The position numbers and the translations under genes are program-made. A DNA stretch of 64,000 nt from Dorea sp. D27. GTDB taxonomy: Bacteria > Bacillota > Clostridia > Lachnospirales > Lachnospiraceae. The stretch spans positions 316,478 to 380,477 of the forward strand of contig NZ_KQ236745.1 of NCBI RefSeq assembly GCF_001185345.1, given 5' to 3'. Numbering within the stretch: position 1 is the first letter of the stretch; each line of letters starts with the position of its first letter. A model generated the notes under the pieces. The model saw only the letters and a list, made by a program, of their open reading frames with translations, was not told the DNA's origin and did no database searches. Shown here in pieces: positions 16,960 to 26,364 of the stretch.

Positions 16960-17676
16960 ATGATATTTGGAGGAATTTTGGCAGGAGGTATCGGTTCAAG
17001 GATGAATATGGCGGATATGCCGAAACAATTTTTAAACCTGGGTGACAAGCCGATGGTAGTCCATACATTGGAAAAGTTTCTGCTTTGCCCGAAGATTGAA
17101 CAGATATATATAGGAGTACATCCGAATTGGGTGCTGCATATGGAAGACCTGGTCAATAAATTTATCAATATACGGAAAGATTGTGTCCATATCGTGTCTG
17201 GCGGCGGCGACCGCAATGTGACTATTATGAATATCGTGGATGCTGTTGAAAGGGATTACGGTGAGAGCGAAGAGCACTATATCATCACACATGATTCTGT
17301 CCGTCCGTTTGTCACATCGAGGATAATTAACGATAATATAGACACGGTACTGAGCCATAATATATGTGATACCGTGATTGCAGCCACGGACACTATCGTC
17401 GTGTCAGAGGACGGAAATATGATTTCAGATATCCCTGTCAGGAGCAAAATGTACCAGGGGCAGACGCCGCAGAGCTTTCAAGTGAATCTTCTGAAAAAAT
17501 TATATCGGGCACTGGGCGAAGAAGAAAAAGCAGTGCTGACAGATGCATGCAAGATTGCGGTCGTGCAGAATGAGCCCGTATATCTTGTGAAAGGAGAGCC
17601 TTCCAATCTGAAGATTACGACAGTGAGTGATTATAAAGTTGCACAGGCTATGGTCGGAGGAAAAGTCGTTGATTAA
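16960..17676 (+). CDS. tarI: Ribitol-5-phosphate cytidylyltransferase (TarI-like)
   Basis: The 238-residue enzyme belongs to the IspD/TarI family of CTP-dependent cytidylyltransferases. It opens with the nucleotide-binding motif GGILAGGIGSRM, then PKQFLNLGDKP, and has SVRPFVTSRI and RSKMYQGQTPQSF further on. IspD (isoprenoid pathway) is the alternative, but overlap by 8 nt with a TarJ-type reductase and placement at the head of a glycan operon favour TarI, which makes CDP-ribitol from CTP and ribitol-5-phosphate. The ATG follows GGAGG, and the operon promoter lies 54 bp upstream. CDP-ribitol would supply ribitol phosphate for a teichoic-acid-like polymer or capsule. Confidence 0.88.
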   Translation: MIFGGILAGGIGSRMNMADMPKQFLNLGDKPMVVHTLEKFLLCPKIEQIYIGVHPNWVLHMEDLVNKFINIRKDCVHIVSGGGDRNVTIMNIVDAVERDYGESEEHYIITHDSVRPFVTSRIINDNIDTVLSHNICDTVIAATDTIVVSEDGNMISDIPVRSKMYQGQTPQSFQVNLLKKLYRALGEEEKAVLTDACKIAVVQNEPVYLVKGEPSNLKITTVSDYKVAQAMVGGKVVD

Positions 17677-18682
17677 TTATGTATATCAGTTAGTGGCGCC
17701 TGGTACATTTTCCGTCAAATACGAAGAGGCACAATTCGAAAGCCAGGTCATCATCAAGCCGCGGTATATGTCGATCTGCCATGCAGACCAGAGATATTAT
17801 ACGGGGCAGCGTGAGCGCAGTATCCTTGACAGGAAGCTTCCAATGGCGCTTATTCACGAGTGCTGCGGAGAGGTGCTGTTCGACCCGTCGGGAAAGCTTA
17901 AATCAGGAGAAGAAGTTGTGCTTATCCCGAACGTGCCGGGAGAACACAGCGATATCATATTGGAGAATTATGCAAAAGGTGCGGGCTTCTTGTCCAGCGG
18001 AAGGGATGGATTCCTGAGAGAATTCATCAGCCTGCCGGAAGACAGGCTCGTCAGGCATGAGGGCATACCGCAGAAGCTGGCGGCAATCACTGAGTTTGTA
18101 AGCGTTGCCGCACACAGCATCCGGAGATTTGACTGCATTTCCCATGGAATCCGGAACAGGATAGGAGTCTGGGGAGACGGAAGCCTGTCGTTTATAGTTG
18201 CAAATCTGTTGAAACAAGCGTATCCGGGCAGTGAGATCATAGTCATTGGCAAGAATCCAGGTAAGCTGTCTTACTTTACGTTTGCGGATGAGACTATACT
18301 GAGAGATGAATTGCCTGCGCAGTTCGAGATAGATCATGCGTTTGAATGCTGCGGCGGAGATGGAAGCTATTATGCGATAGAAGATATTATCAACCATATC
18401 AACCCACAGGGAACGGTGATGCTGATGGGAGTCAGTGAGAACCGCGTGGCTGTGAACACAAGAGACGTACTGGAGAAGGGGCTTGCGGTAATTGGCAGCA
18501 GCAGGTCGGGCAGAGCAGACTTTGAGCAGGCTGTGAGCTGGATGAAAAATGAGCGTTTTCAAAGGCGTCTGGATATGATAATATTTGAAGATGAAAAAGT
18601 CAGCTCTGTGGAAGATATTCACAGGGCATTTAGAATGGACAGAAATACACCGTTTAAGACTGTATTTGAATGGGGATTATAA
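17669..18682 (+). CDS. tarJ: Ribulose-5-phosphate reductase (TarJ-like)
   Basis: The 337-residue TarJ-type zinc-dependent reductase of the medium-chain dehydrogenase superfamily reduces ribulose-5-phosphate to ribitol-5-phosphate with NADPH, feeding TarI. Visible features are SICHADQRYYTG, ALIHECCGEVLFD (the His-Glu metal region) and the nucleotide-binding turn IGVWGDGSLSF. I chose TTG at 17669 because GGAGG lies 8 nt upstream and the resulting N-terminus (INYVYQLVAPGTF) aligns with TarJ; the frame is open 42 nt further upstream, inside tarI. The gene overlaps tarI by 8 nt, suggesting translational coupling. The pair is strong evidence that this organism makes a ribitol-phosphate-containing surface glycan. 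Confidence 0.87.
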   Translation: MINYVYQLVAPGTFSVKYEEAQFESQVIIKPRYMSICHADQRYYTGQRERSILDRKLPMALIHECCGEVLFDPSGKLKSGEEVVLIPNVPGEHSDIILENYAKGAGFLSSGRDGFLREFISLPEDRLVRHEGIPQKLAAITEFVSVAAHSIRRFDCISHGIRNRIGVWGDGSLSFIVANLLKQAYPGSEIIVIGKNPGKLSYFTFADETILRDELPAQFEIDHAFECCGGDGSYYAIEDIINHINPQGTVMLMGVSENRVAVNTRDVLEKGLAVIGSSRSGRADFEQAVSWMKNERFQRRLDMIIFEDEKVSSVEDIHRAFRMDRNTPFKTVFEWGL

Positions 18683-18697
18683 GGAGATAGTTAACTT

Positions 18698-19678
18698 ATG
18701 GCAGCAGTTAGTATTATTGTTCCGGTCTATAATGTGGAAAAATATCTGAACAAATGCGTGGATTCCATATTGGGACAGACGTTTGAAGCGTTCGAGCTTA
18801 TACTCGTTAACGATGGTTCGACCGACGGCAGTCCGGCCATTTGCAGAGACTACGCCGGCAAAGATGAACGGGTACATTATATCACCCAGGAAAATATGGG
18901 GCCTGGAAGAGCCAGGAATGTAGGCATTGCAGCGGCGGTGGGTAAGTATATCTTATTTGTCGACAGCGATGATCATATCGCCGTAAATATGGTGGAAATA
19001 CTCTATAGAAACATTACAGCCAGTGATGCTGACATGGCAACGTGCGGATTATATAATGTATACCAGAACAGATGTATTCCCCAATATGAAGGTACGGAAC
19101 AGTTTGTATGTGACACCGCGGAGGCATTCGGACTGCTACTGATTGGGGAAAAAATACCGGGAAGCTCATGCAATAAGCTGATAAAAGCAGAGATTCTTAA
19201 GGACATAGGGTATCCGGAAGGAATTGTATACGAAGATGTCGGATTCCATACCGAACTGATGCAGAAGGTACGGAGCGTTCATGTGGATACGACCCCCCTG
19301 TATTACTATGTACACCGTGAAAACAGCATTACTACCAGGAAGTTTGACTCGGATGCGATGATGTTCATATATGCCTATGAAGATACGCTCCGGGTCGTGG
19401 AGCAAAAATACCCACGCATACTGACAGAGGCGAGATTCAAGCTGATCTGGGCATATTTTGCGATACTGGACCGGATGCTGCAGGAAGACCGATATTGGAA
19501 GATACGGGAATACAGGCAGGTAAGACAATACCTGAAAAGAAATACGATTCGCATAATGAGGAATCCATATTTTCATAAAGCCAGAAAAATAGGAGCAATC
19601 GCTCTTCTGATGAATGTCCGGCTGTACCGTACATTGACGAGGATAAACGAAAAAAGGAGCAAAGAGCTTTTTTCATAG
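18698..19678 (+). CDS. GT2 family glycosyltransferase
   Basis: The 326-residue protein has a GT-A fold of family 2. The start AAVSIIVPVYNVEKYLNKCV and the stretch LILVNDGSTDGSP are diagnostic. The DXD-type metal site is FVDSDDHI at ~residue 88, followed by YEDVGFHTELM. The C-terminus (~residues 215-326) is basic and helical, suggesting membrane association. It is the third gene of the tarI operon, 15 nt after tarJ and 9 nt before the next gene. It probably adds a sugar to the repeat unit; donor unknown. Confidence 0.92.
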   Translation: MAAVSIIVPVYNVEKYLNKCVDSILGQTFEAFELILVNDGSTDGSPAICRDYAGKDERVHYITQENMGPGRARNVGIAAAVGKYILFVDSDDHIAVNMVEILYRNITASDADMATCGLYNVYQNRCIPQYEGTEQFVCDTAEAFGLLLIGEKIPGSSCNKLIKAEILKDIGYPEGIVYEDVGFHTELMQKVRSVHVDTTPLYYYVHRENSITTRKFDSDAMMFIYAYEDTLRVVEQKYPRILTEARFKLIWAYFAILDRMLQEDRYWKIREYRQVRQYLKRNTIRIMRNPYFHKARKIGAIALLMNVRLYRTLTRINEKRSKELFS

Positions 19679-19687
19679 GAGATAAGA

Positions 19688-20764
19688 ATGAAGAGGATTT
19701 GTTTTGTGGATTTTGACATGTCGGTTACTGGCGGGGTCGAGCAGGTTACCTCCTCCTTGGCCAATGAGCTGTGCAGCATATATGAAACCTTTGTATATGC
19801 TATAAATAAAGGCGGAGAGTCCGCCTATGAATTAGATGAAAGAGTAGTGTTCATAGAAGGGCTGACCGGTGAAACGCGTCTCCGCGGAATGATTCAGGGG
19901 ACGTTCCGGCCTTTTATTCATTTTGTAAAAGAGAATAAGATTGATGTTGTCATATTGATGGGCAACTATCCGGCCCTGGTCGCTTCTTTTACCCGCTTTT
20001 TTACGAAGGCAAGGTATATCTACTGCGATCACGGCGGGCTGATGAACCAGTGGAAGCAGAAAGATATAACGGCCATCCGCTTCTGGGATGCGCTGACGTC
20101 CCATAAGGTCATTGTCTTGACGGAAAAGACGAGGCGGGATTATATATCCAGATTCCATCTGAAGCCTGGGAAAGTAAGATGCATCTATAATTGGATTGAG
20201 GATAAAGTGGTCCATGCAAGAAAGGGATACAATACGGAGTCGAAGAAGATATTGTCTGTCGGCCGGTTCGGAAAAGAGAAAGGGTATGATATGCTCGTAG
20301 AAGTGGCGAAGGCCGTACTGCCTGCCCACCCGGACTGGCAGTGGCACGTGTTTGGCACCGGCGAGACATTTGAGGAGACGGCCGCCAAAGTATCGGAATA
20401 CGCTTTGGAAAATCAGCTCATCCTGAAAGGAAATGTCAAAGATGCCTACAGGCTCTATTTGGATTATGCGTTCCTTGTCCTGCCTTCTTACCGTGAAGGG
20501 CTCCCGCTCGTATTGCTGGAAGCTGCGGCTGTCGGCCTTCCGATGGTGAGTTTTGATATTGAGACGGGTCCGAATGAGATTATCCAGGAAGGAAGGAACG
20601 GATTTCTGATACCGCCTTATGATTTGGCTAAGATGGAAGAAAAGATGGAAGAGCTGATGGCAGACAGGGATATACGCAGGGAGATGGCGGCATATGACGG
20701 TGTGAAGGACAAGTTCAGTAAAAAAACTATCCTGAAAGAATGGATAGATTTGATTGAGGAGTAG
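19688..20764 (+). CDS. GT4 family glycosyltransferase
   Basis: The 358-residue GT-B enzyme of family 4 begins KRICFVDFDMSVTGGVEQVT, the acceptor-side glycine-rich loop. The C-terminal half has ILSVGRFGKEKGYDMLVE, VFGTGE and the E-x7-E donor site PSYREGLPLVLLEAAAVGLP. It most likely uses a nucleotide hexose or N-acetylhexosamine and acts at the cytoplasmic face. Its stop codon shares one base with the earliest possible start of the flippase gene, so the two are translationally coupled. Confidence 0.93.
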   Translation: MKRICFVDFDMSVTGGVEQVTSSLANELCSIYETFVYAINKGGESAYELDERVVFIEGLTGETRLRGMIQGTFRPFIHFVKENKIDVVILMGNYPALVASFTRFFTKARYIYCDHGGLMNQWKQKDITAIRFWDALTSHKVIVLTEKTRRDYISRFHLKPGKVRCIYNWIEDKVVHARKGYNTESKKILSVGRFGKEKGYDMLVEVAKAVLPAHPDWQWHVFGTGETFEETAAKVSEYALENQLILKGNVKDAYRLYLDYAFLVLPSYREGLPLVLLEAAAVGLPMVSFDIETGPNEIIQEGRNGFLIPPYDLAKMEEKMEELMADRDIRREMAAYDGVKDKFSKKTILKEWIDLIEE

Positions 20765-20766
20765 TG

Positions 20767-22287
20767 ATGAGAAGCAGACAAGCGATGAAGAACATGATTG
20801 CCAACATATTTCTGCAGGTAATCGTGTTTCTGTCAGGTATAGTTCTTCCGCGTTTTTTTCTGGAGGCGTATGGTTCCAGCATAAATGGCATGGTGACATC
20901 GGTCAACCAGTTCCTCATATATCTTGGCCTTGCAGAGGCCGGTGTCGGGACGGCGTCTGTCGTCGCGTTGTACGGACCGCTGGCAGAGGAGAATCAGAAT
21001 GAGATAAATGGTATCCTGTCAGCGACGAGAAGGTTCTATAATAGATCCGGGTATCTGTTCGGAGCTCTTGTGGCGGGATTTGTGTTCATTTATCCGTACC
21101 TTATCACCCAACAGCTGAGTGCCTCTCTCGTGAGGACGATGATATTGATTCTGGCAAGCAGTACGCTCGTAGATTATTTTTGCCTTGGCAAATACAAGGT
21201 GCTGCTTACCGCCAACCAAAAAGGATATGTGATTGCTTATATACAGGCGCTCGGCACAACGTTAAACATGGCAGTTACCATCTTGTTGATATATAACCAT
21301 GCCAATGTGCTTTTGGTAAAGGGAATCGCGACACTCGTGTATATTCTGCGGTTCTTTCTGGTAAAAGCATATGTCAGGCGATGGTATAAAGAGGTGGATT
21401 TTCAGGCCGCGCCTAAGATGAACGGCCTGAAGCAGCGGGGGGCCGCGCTTCTGCATCAGATTGTAGGCGTTATCGTGAACAATACGGACGTGGTGCTGCT
21501 GACGGTATGTCTTGGGAGCAGGTCGCTTATAGAAGTGAGCGTATATGGGATCTATAATATGGTCATATATGCAATGAATCTGCTGCTCACCTCATTTTCG
21601 AATGGTTTGACGGCGGGATTCGGAGAAGTGATATCCAAGGGGGAAAAGGAAGTGCTGAAGGACAGCTTTTCCAATTATGAATATATGTACATGATCATAC
21701 TCATGTGCGTATGTACCTGCATGGGCGTGCTGCTTCTGCCGTTTGTATCCGTCTATACGCTGCATGTCACGGATGCCAACTATATAAGGCCGGTATCAGC
21801 TATGTTGTTTACCCTCATCATATTTCTGCAGAATGTGAGGATACCTGGACTCACAATCATTTGTGCCGCAGGGCATTTCAAAGAGACGAGAGGGCAGGCT
21901 GTCTTGGAAGCTGTCATCAATATCGTCGTGTCCCTTTCGCTCGTATGGAAGTTCGGGATGAACGGAGTGCTGTTCGGAACAGTAAGCTCTTATGCATTCC
22001 GGTCTGTAGAGATCATATTGTACAACAGAAAGTATCTCGTAGAAGGGACGGGAATCATTTCGTTAAAGAGAATCGTGCGCAACGTACTGGCAGTTGCAGT
22101 TATCGTGTTCCTGCTGATGCACGTCGTGCCACAGCAGATGACTTCATTTTTGACTTGGGGCATGTATGCGGCCATCACAGGAGGAATTTCTTTGGCAGTT
22201 CTGCTCGGATTGAACTATGTATGTGAGCCGGCAGAATTTAAAAAGGTAGTACAGAGAATGAAAAGTATAGGAAGACAGAGAGGATAG
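20767..22287 (+). CDS. Wzx-type polysaccharide flippase
   Basis: The ~506-residue polytopic membrane protein of the MOP (MATE/Wzx) superfamily should turn lipid-linked repeat units across the membrane. It begins RSRQAMKNMIANIFLQVIVF and contains about 12-14 hydrophobic segments, with YGSSINGMVTSVNQFLIYLG and LAEAGVG near the start, as in Wzx/RfbX proteins. An upstream GTG (20764) would add one residue. It is the only clear flippase in the window. No Wzy polymerase was found, so either another gene supplies it or the glycan is transferred without Wzy. Confidence 0.9.
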   Translation: MRSRQAMKNMIANIFLQVIVFLSGIVLPRFFLEAYGSSINGMVTSVNQFLIYLGLAEAGVGTASVVALYGPLAEENQNEINGILSATRRFYNRSGYLFGALVAGFVFIYPYLITQQLSASLVRTMILILASSTLVDYFCLGKYKVLLTANQKGYVIAYIQALGTTLNMAVTILLIYNHANVLLVKGIATLVYILRFFLVKAYVRRWYKEVDFQAAPKMNGLKQRGAALLHQIVGVIVNNTDVVLLTVCLGSRSLIEVSVYGIYNMVIYAMNLLLTSFSNGLTAGFGEVISKGEKEVLKDSFSNYEYMYMIILMCVCTCMGVLLLPFVSVYTLHVTDANYIRPVSAMLFTLIIFLQNVRIPGLTIICAAGHFKETRGQAVLEAVINIVVSLSLVWKFGMNGVLFGTVSSYAFRSVEIILYNRKYLVEGTGIISLKRIVRNVLAVAVIVFLLMHVVPQQMTSFLTWGMYAAITGGISLAVLLGLNYVCEPAEFKKVVQRMKSIGRQRG

Positions 22288-22294
22288 TAACGTT

Positions 22295-23389
22295 ATGTAT
22301 GATTATTTGATAGTAGGTTCAGGATTATTCGGTTCGATATTTGCATACGAAGCCAGAAAAAAGGGGTATTCGTGCCTGGTGGTCGAAAAAAGAGACCATA
22401 TCGGAGGAAATATCTATACAAAGGAGATTGAGGGAATCCAGGTACACGAATATGGGGCGCATATCTTCCATACGAGCAATAAAGATGTGTGGGAGTATAT
22501 TCAGCAGTTCGCTGAATTCAACAGGTATACGAACAGCCCGATTGCATATTATAAAGGTGAGATATATAACATGCCTTTTAATATGAATACGTTCAATAAG
22601 ATGTGGGGCGTTGTCACCCCAGGACAGGCGCAGAAGAAGATTGCAGAACAGATAGAGGAGTTCGGGGTGGACGAGCCGAAAAATCTGGAAGAACAGGCAA
22701 TCAACCTTGTCGGAAAGGATATATACGAGAAGCTGGTAAAGGGATATACGGAAAAGCAGTGGGGGCGCAGGGCGACAGAACTTCCGCCGGAGATAATCAA
22801 GAGGCTTCCGGTACGCCTGACCTATGATAACAATTATTTCAACGACTGTTACCAGGGTATACCGATAGGAGGATATACGCAGATTATAGAAAAGATGCTG
22901 GAGGGGATAGAAGTACGGCTGAATACGGATTATCTGGAAGAGAAGGAAGAGCTGGACGGCATATGTGGCAAGATTGTATATACAGGTCCTATCGATGCCT
23001 ATTACAATTATAAATACGGGGAGCTTGAGTACCGGTCTGTCAGGTTCGAGACCGAAGTGCTTGATGAGGAAAATCATCAGGGAAACGCGGTTGTAAATTA
23101 TACGGAATATGAGGTTCCATATACGAGAATCATTGAGCATAAGCATTTTGAATTTGGCGCACAGCCGAAGACAGTCGTATCAAAAGAATTTTCAGCACCG
23201 TGGAAACGGGGGGATGAACCATATTATCCGGTCAACAACGAGCGTAACAATCTGCTGTATGAGAAGTATGCCGCGGAAGCTGCGCAGGAAGAAAAGGTCA
23301 TCTTCGGTGGCCGGCTTGGAAAATACAAATATTATGATATGCACCATATAGTTGCCGAAGCGCTTACATGTGCGGGAGAGTATCTGTAA
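22295..23389 (+). CDS. glf: UDP-galactopyranose mutase
   Basis: Glf is a flavoenzyme converting UDP-galactopyranose to UDP-galactofuranose. The 364-residue protein starts with the FAD Rossmann motif DYLIVGSGLFGSIFA, followed by VVEKRDHIGGNIYT. YGAHIFHTSNKDVW, KGYTEKQWGR and YNYKYGELEYRSVRFE are characteristic of the family and its active site. Length is standard. It closes the tarI operon, which implies galactofuranose in the polymer. The next gene is a wall-ligase preceded by its own candidate promoter. Confidence 0.97.
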   Translation: MYDYLIVGSGLFGSIFAYEARKKGYSCLVVEKRDHIGGNIYTKEIEGIQVHEYGAHIFHTSNKDVWEYIQQFAEFNRYTNSPIAYYKGEIYNMPFNMNTFNKMWGVVTPGQAQKKIAEQIEEFGVDEPKNLEEQAINLVGKDIYEKLVKGYTEKQWGRRATELPPEIIKRLPVRLTYDNNYFNDCYQGIPIGGYTQIIEKMLEGIEVRLNTDYLEEKEELDGICGKIVYTGPIDAYYNYKYGELEYRSVRFETEVLDEENHQGNAVVNYTEYEVPYTRIIEHKHFEFGAQPKTVVSKEFSAPWKRGDEPYYPVNNERNNLLYEKYAAEAAQEEKVIFGGRLGKYKYYDMHHIVAEALTCAGEYL

Positions 23390-23424
23390 AATTTATCGGA
23401 CATCGGTAGTTCGACAAGCATAAG

Positions 23425-23453
23425 TTGCGGAACGTTCCATAATATAGTAATAT
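23425..23453 (+). promoter_or_regulatory. Candidate promoter of second LCP gene
   Basis: TTGCGG (23425-23430) and TAATAT (23448-23453) are 17 bp apart in the 105-bp gap between glf and the LCP gene. Confidence 0.45.
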
Positions 23454-23494
23454 GATGTAGAATTAAAAAGCAAATTGTAAAAAAGGAACTGATT

Positions 23495-24736
23495 ATGGCG
23501 AAAAATAAAAAGTCTCTAAAAGCTGAGAAGGCAATCAAGGCAAAGAGAAAGAAGAAACAGAGAAGAAGGCGCAGGGCGGTCGTACTGGTAGTGGAAGTAA
23601 TCATGCTGCTTCTGTTATCAGGCGTGGCTTACGCAATGATGAAGTTTGACAAACTGCAGGCGGTGAATATTGATAAGAAAGACCTGGAGCTGAACGAAGG
23701 TGTGGAAGAAAAAGAGGGATACACGACTATCGCTCTATTTGGAGGAGATTCACGGGACGGGCAGCTTGAGGAAGGCACGCACGCAGATACGATCATCGTG
23801 GCGTCCATCGACAACAAGTCTAAGGAGATAAGGCTTGCATCCGTTTATCGGGATACACTTCTGCAACAGAAGAATTCATCATTCAACAAGGCAAACTATG
23901 CCTATTTTGAAGGGGGTCCTGCAGCCGCAATCAATATGCTGAATAAAAATCTGGATCTTGATATACAGGACTACGTGACGGTAGATTTTAAGGCACTCGT
24001 TGACACGATTGACTTGCTGGATGGGCTGGATATTGATATCAAACAGGAAGAAGTACAATATTTGAATGAGTACCTTCAGGAGACGGCGGATGTTGCCGGG
24101 ACGGACGCTGAATTCATAGAGGAGTCAGGAGAGCAGCATCTGGATGGGACGCAGGCAGTTACATATGCGCGTATCCGTTCTACGGCTGGCGGTGACTATA
24201 CCCGTACAGAACGCCAGAGGCTTGTGATTGAGAAGATATTTGAAAAAGTGCTGCATACAGATCTGGCCACCATCAATAAGATTATCGATACGGTATTTGA
24301 ACAGGTATCTACAAGCTTTTCGCTGAAGGAGCTGATTGGCCTGGCTTCGGATGTCACAAAATACAAGCTTGGCGAAAATACAGGATTTCCGTTTGATGTA
24401 GAGGATGGCCTCACATACCAGAACGCAGGAAGCGTAGTCATCGCTCTCGGGCTGGCAGAGAATGTGAAGCAGCTGCACGAGTTCCTGTATCCGAATGAGG
24501 AAGAACAGGACGTATCTGAGACAGTCCGGAATATATCTGACGAGATAGCATATGTGACCGGCGTCGTAAGGCCGGCGTCGCTGGATCAGGGCAATGACAG
24601 TAGAGGCAGTCAAGACGGAGACGGCAGCGCCGGAACCGGTGGCAATGCGGATGCCGGATATGACACCGGAACAGATGGTGGGTATGGCGGCGGAGGTACA
24701 GTCGGCAACGCAGACGGTTCCGGCACATACGAGTAG
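23495..24736 (+). CDS. LCP family cell-wall polymer ligase, second copy
   Basis: The 413-residue LytR-CpsA-Psr protein has the same layout as the one at 10714: a very basic cytoplasmic start (Lys/Arg-rich to ~residue 28), one membrane segment (~29-48) and an LCP core. The core carries FGGDSRDG, HADTIIVASI, SVYRDTLLQ and YARIRSTAGGDYTRTERQR. A short Gly/Asp/Ser tail follows. Stretches such as NMLNKNLDLDIQ and the 13 residues after YARIRS are nearly identical in both proteins, so they are recent paralogues. Each closes one polysaccharide cluster, suggesting that each attaches its own polymer to peptidoglycan. Confidence 0.92.
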   Translation: MAKNKKSLKAEKAIKAKRKKKQRRRRRAVVLVVEVIMLLLLSGVAYAMMKFDKLQAVNIDKKDLELNEGVEEKEGYTTIALFGGDSRDGQLEEGTHADTIIVASIDNKSKEIRLASVYRDTLLQQKNSSFNKANYAYFEGGPAAAINMLNKNLDLDIQDYVTVDFKALVDTIDLLDGLDIDIKQEEVQYLNEYLQETADVAGTDAEFIEESGEQHLDGTQAVTYARIRSTAGGDYTRTERQRLVIEKIFEKVLHTDLATINKIIDTVFEQVSTSFSLKELIGLASDVTKYKLGENTGFPFDVEDGLTYQNAGSVVIALGLAENVKQLHEFLYPNEEEQDVSETVRNISDEIAYVTGVVRPASLDQGNDSRGSQDGDGSAGTGGNADAGYDTGTDGGYGGGGTVGNADGSGTYE

Positions 24737-24745
24737 AAACATTTT

Positions 24746-24774
24746 TTGTAAAATCCGGTCGGATGTGATAGAAT
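24746..24774 (+). promoter_or_regulatory. Promoter of the acidic-tail membrane protein gene
   Basis: TTGTAA (24746-24751) and TAGAAT (24769-24774) are 17 bp apart, with TGA before the -10 box (extended -10). It lies 47 bp before the start codon. Confidence 0.6.
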
Positions 24775-24821
24775 ATTTCTAGCATTGATGATTAGAATCG
24801 AAGGAGAAAGAGGATAAGAAC

Positions 24822-26288
24822 ATGAAGATATTAAAGAAGATCAGCATAATATTATTAAGTCTGTGCTTATGTGTCCCTTGTTTTTCAATGGTTGCCCAGG
24901 CGGCGGACGGGCGTATCTCATTTACCGACCCTGAGACGGCGGTCGGAGATATGGTTGAAGTGAAATGCGTTGTCAAGTCGACGAGCGGAAGCCTTGGCAA
25001 TATAGAGGTAAAGCTGACCTATGACAGTGCGGCGCTCAGATTTGACTCCGGTGACGGGGTGACGGCGGACAGCGACGGTTCCCTTACCTGTACCGGCTCC
25101 GGCGGATCAGAGGAAGCCACATTCAATATGAAGTTCCAGGCGTTAAAAGAAGGGGATACGAGTGTCAGCGTGGCTGGTGCGACGATAGCTTCCAGCGGCG
25201 GAGGAACTCTTACTCTTGATCAGGGGAGTTCCACGGTCAAGATTGCAGAAGGCGACCCTTCCAAGATTACAGACGAAGGCACTACATCAGGCGCTGATGA
25301 CATCGAAGTGGATGTAAACGGGACAACATACAAATTATCCGACAATTTTGCGGAAGCCGATATTCCGGCTGGCTATACGAAGACAGAAGTACAGTTTGAA
25401 GGACAGGCCCGCCAGATGGTGGCTCAGGAATCAAGCGGAGTCACACTCGGCTATCTACTGGACGGGGAAGGGAAAGGCGATTTCTTCCTTTATAATGCAG
25501 ACGACGCGACTTTTTCTCCATTTGAGCAGATAAATATCTCCGAAACGACTTCTATAGCCCTACTCAGTGAAAAAGCCGGCAAGAAACTGCCGAAGACATT
25601 CCAGGAAGTGACGCTGACGTTGAACGGAAAAGATTTCCCGGCATGGCAGAATACGGAAAAGGACGGGTTCTACGTCGTGTATGCCGTGAACAGCAACGGA
25701 GATAAAGGATATTACCAGTATGACGACAGCGAGGGGACATACCAGCGTTATGAGGCTTCCGGCAGTACGGAAGAAAAGACGGATGATTCCCTGATGGGAA
25801 AGATAGGACGTTTTATCGACAAGCATATCCAGATGATGGTCCTTATTGCAGGACTCGGTGTGATTATCGTCCTTATCCTCATCATCGTTCTGGCGGTGAA
25901 GCTCCACAACCGCAATGCAGAATTAGATGACCTGTATGACGAATACGGGATTGATGAAGAGGAGGAACCGGAGAGAAACAAGCCGGCGGTAAAAGAGAAG
26001 TCGGCAACAAGATCCGGGCTCAAAAAGAAGAAGGACGAAGATAGTTTCGATGATTTTGACGAGGATGACTTTGATGAAGAAGACTTTGACGACGATTCCT
26101 ATGGTGACGATGATTATGATGACTATGACGACGATTTGATGGATGACGACGACTTTGAGCCATATGACGATTCCTATGAGGATGAGATAGACGATCTCGA
26201 CGATCTGCTCGGAGAAACCAAGCCGAAGAAGCGCGGACACGAGGAGACAGACGATTTGTTCAAGGTAGACTTTATAGACTTGGATTAA
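24822..26288 (+). CDS. Secreted, membrane-anchored cohesin-like protein with acidic cytoplasmic tail
   Basis: The 488 residues show a signal peptide (cleavage likely after MVAQA, ~residue 27) and a beta-rich domain with the style of cohesins (VGDMVEVKCVVKS, GNIEVKLTYDSAALRFDS; ~residues 30-145). An uncharacterised region follows, then one membrane segment at ~residues 337-361 (GLGVIIVLILIIVLAV) and a cytoplasmic tail. The tail holds a short basic patch (~390-405) and then long Asp/Glu-rich runs to the end. I do not recognise a named family. A cohesin-like fold could bind another surface protein, and the acidic tail could bind basic proteins or cations inside. It is a single-gene unit with its own promoter and terminator. 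The start follows GAAGGAGAAAGAGG. Confidence 0.7.
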   Translation: MKILKKISIILLSLCLCVPCFSMVAQAADGRISFTDPETAVGDMVEVKCVVKSTSGSLGNIEVKLTYDSAALRFDSGDGVTADSDGSLTCTGSGGSEEATFNMKFQALKEGDTSVSVAGATIASSGGGTLTLDQGSSTVKIAEGDPSKITDEGTTSGADDIEVDVNGTTYKLSDNFAEADIPAGYTKTEVQFEGQARQMVAQESSGVTLGYLLDGEGKGDFFLYNADDATFSPFEQINISETTSIALLSEKAGKKLPKTFQEVTLTLNGKDFPAWQNTEKDGFYVVYAVNSNGDKGYYQYDDSEGTYQRYEASGSTEEKTDDSLMGKIGRFIDKHIQMMVLIAGLGVIIVLILIIVLAVKLHNRNAELDDLYDEYGIDEEEEPERNKPAVKEKSATRSGLKKKKDEDSFDDFDEDDFDEEDFDDDSYGDDDYDDYDDDLMDDDDFEPYDDSYEDEIDDLDDLLGETKPKKRGHEETDDLFKVDFIDLD

Positions 26289-26301
26289 CAGACGGCGTAT
26301 C

Positions 26302-26346
26302 AAAAACATTCCGCAGAACCTTACAGGATCTGCGGGATGTTTTTTT
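26302..26346 (+). terminator. Terminator after acidic-tail gene
   Basis: A 15-bp stem with one G-T pair (26302-26316 with 26329-26343) is followed by a T run. Confidence 0.85.
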
Positions 26347-26364
26347 CTGGCAGGTCTATAAGCA

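Noticed and set aside
25920-26230. Simple repeat or low-complexity array of GAC/GAT codons
   Set aside because: It is the coding sequence of the acidic cytoplasmic tail, in frame throughout, not a separate repeat element.
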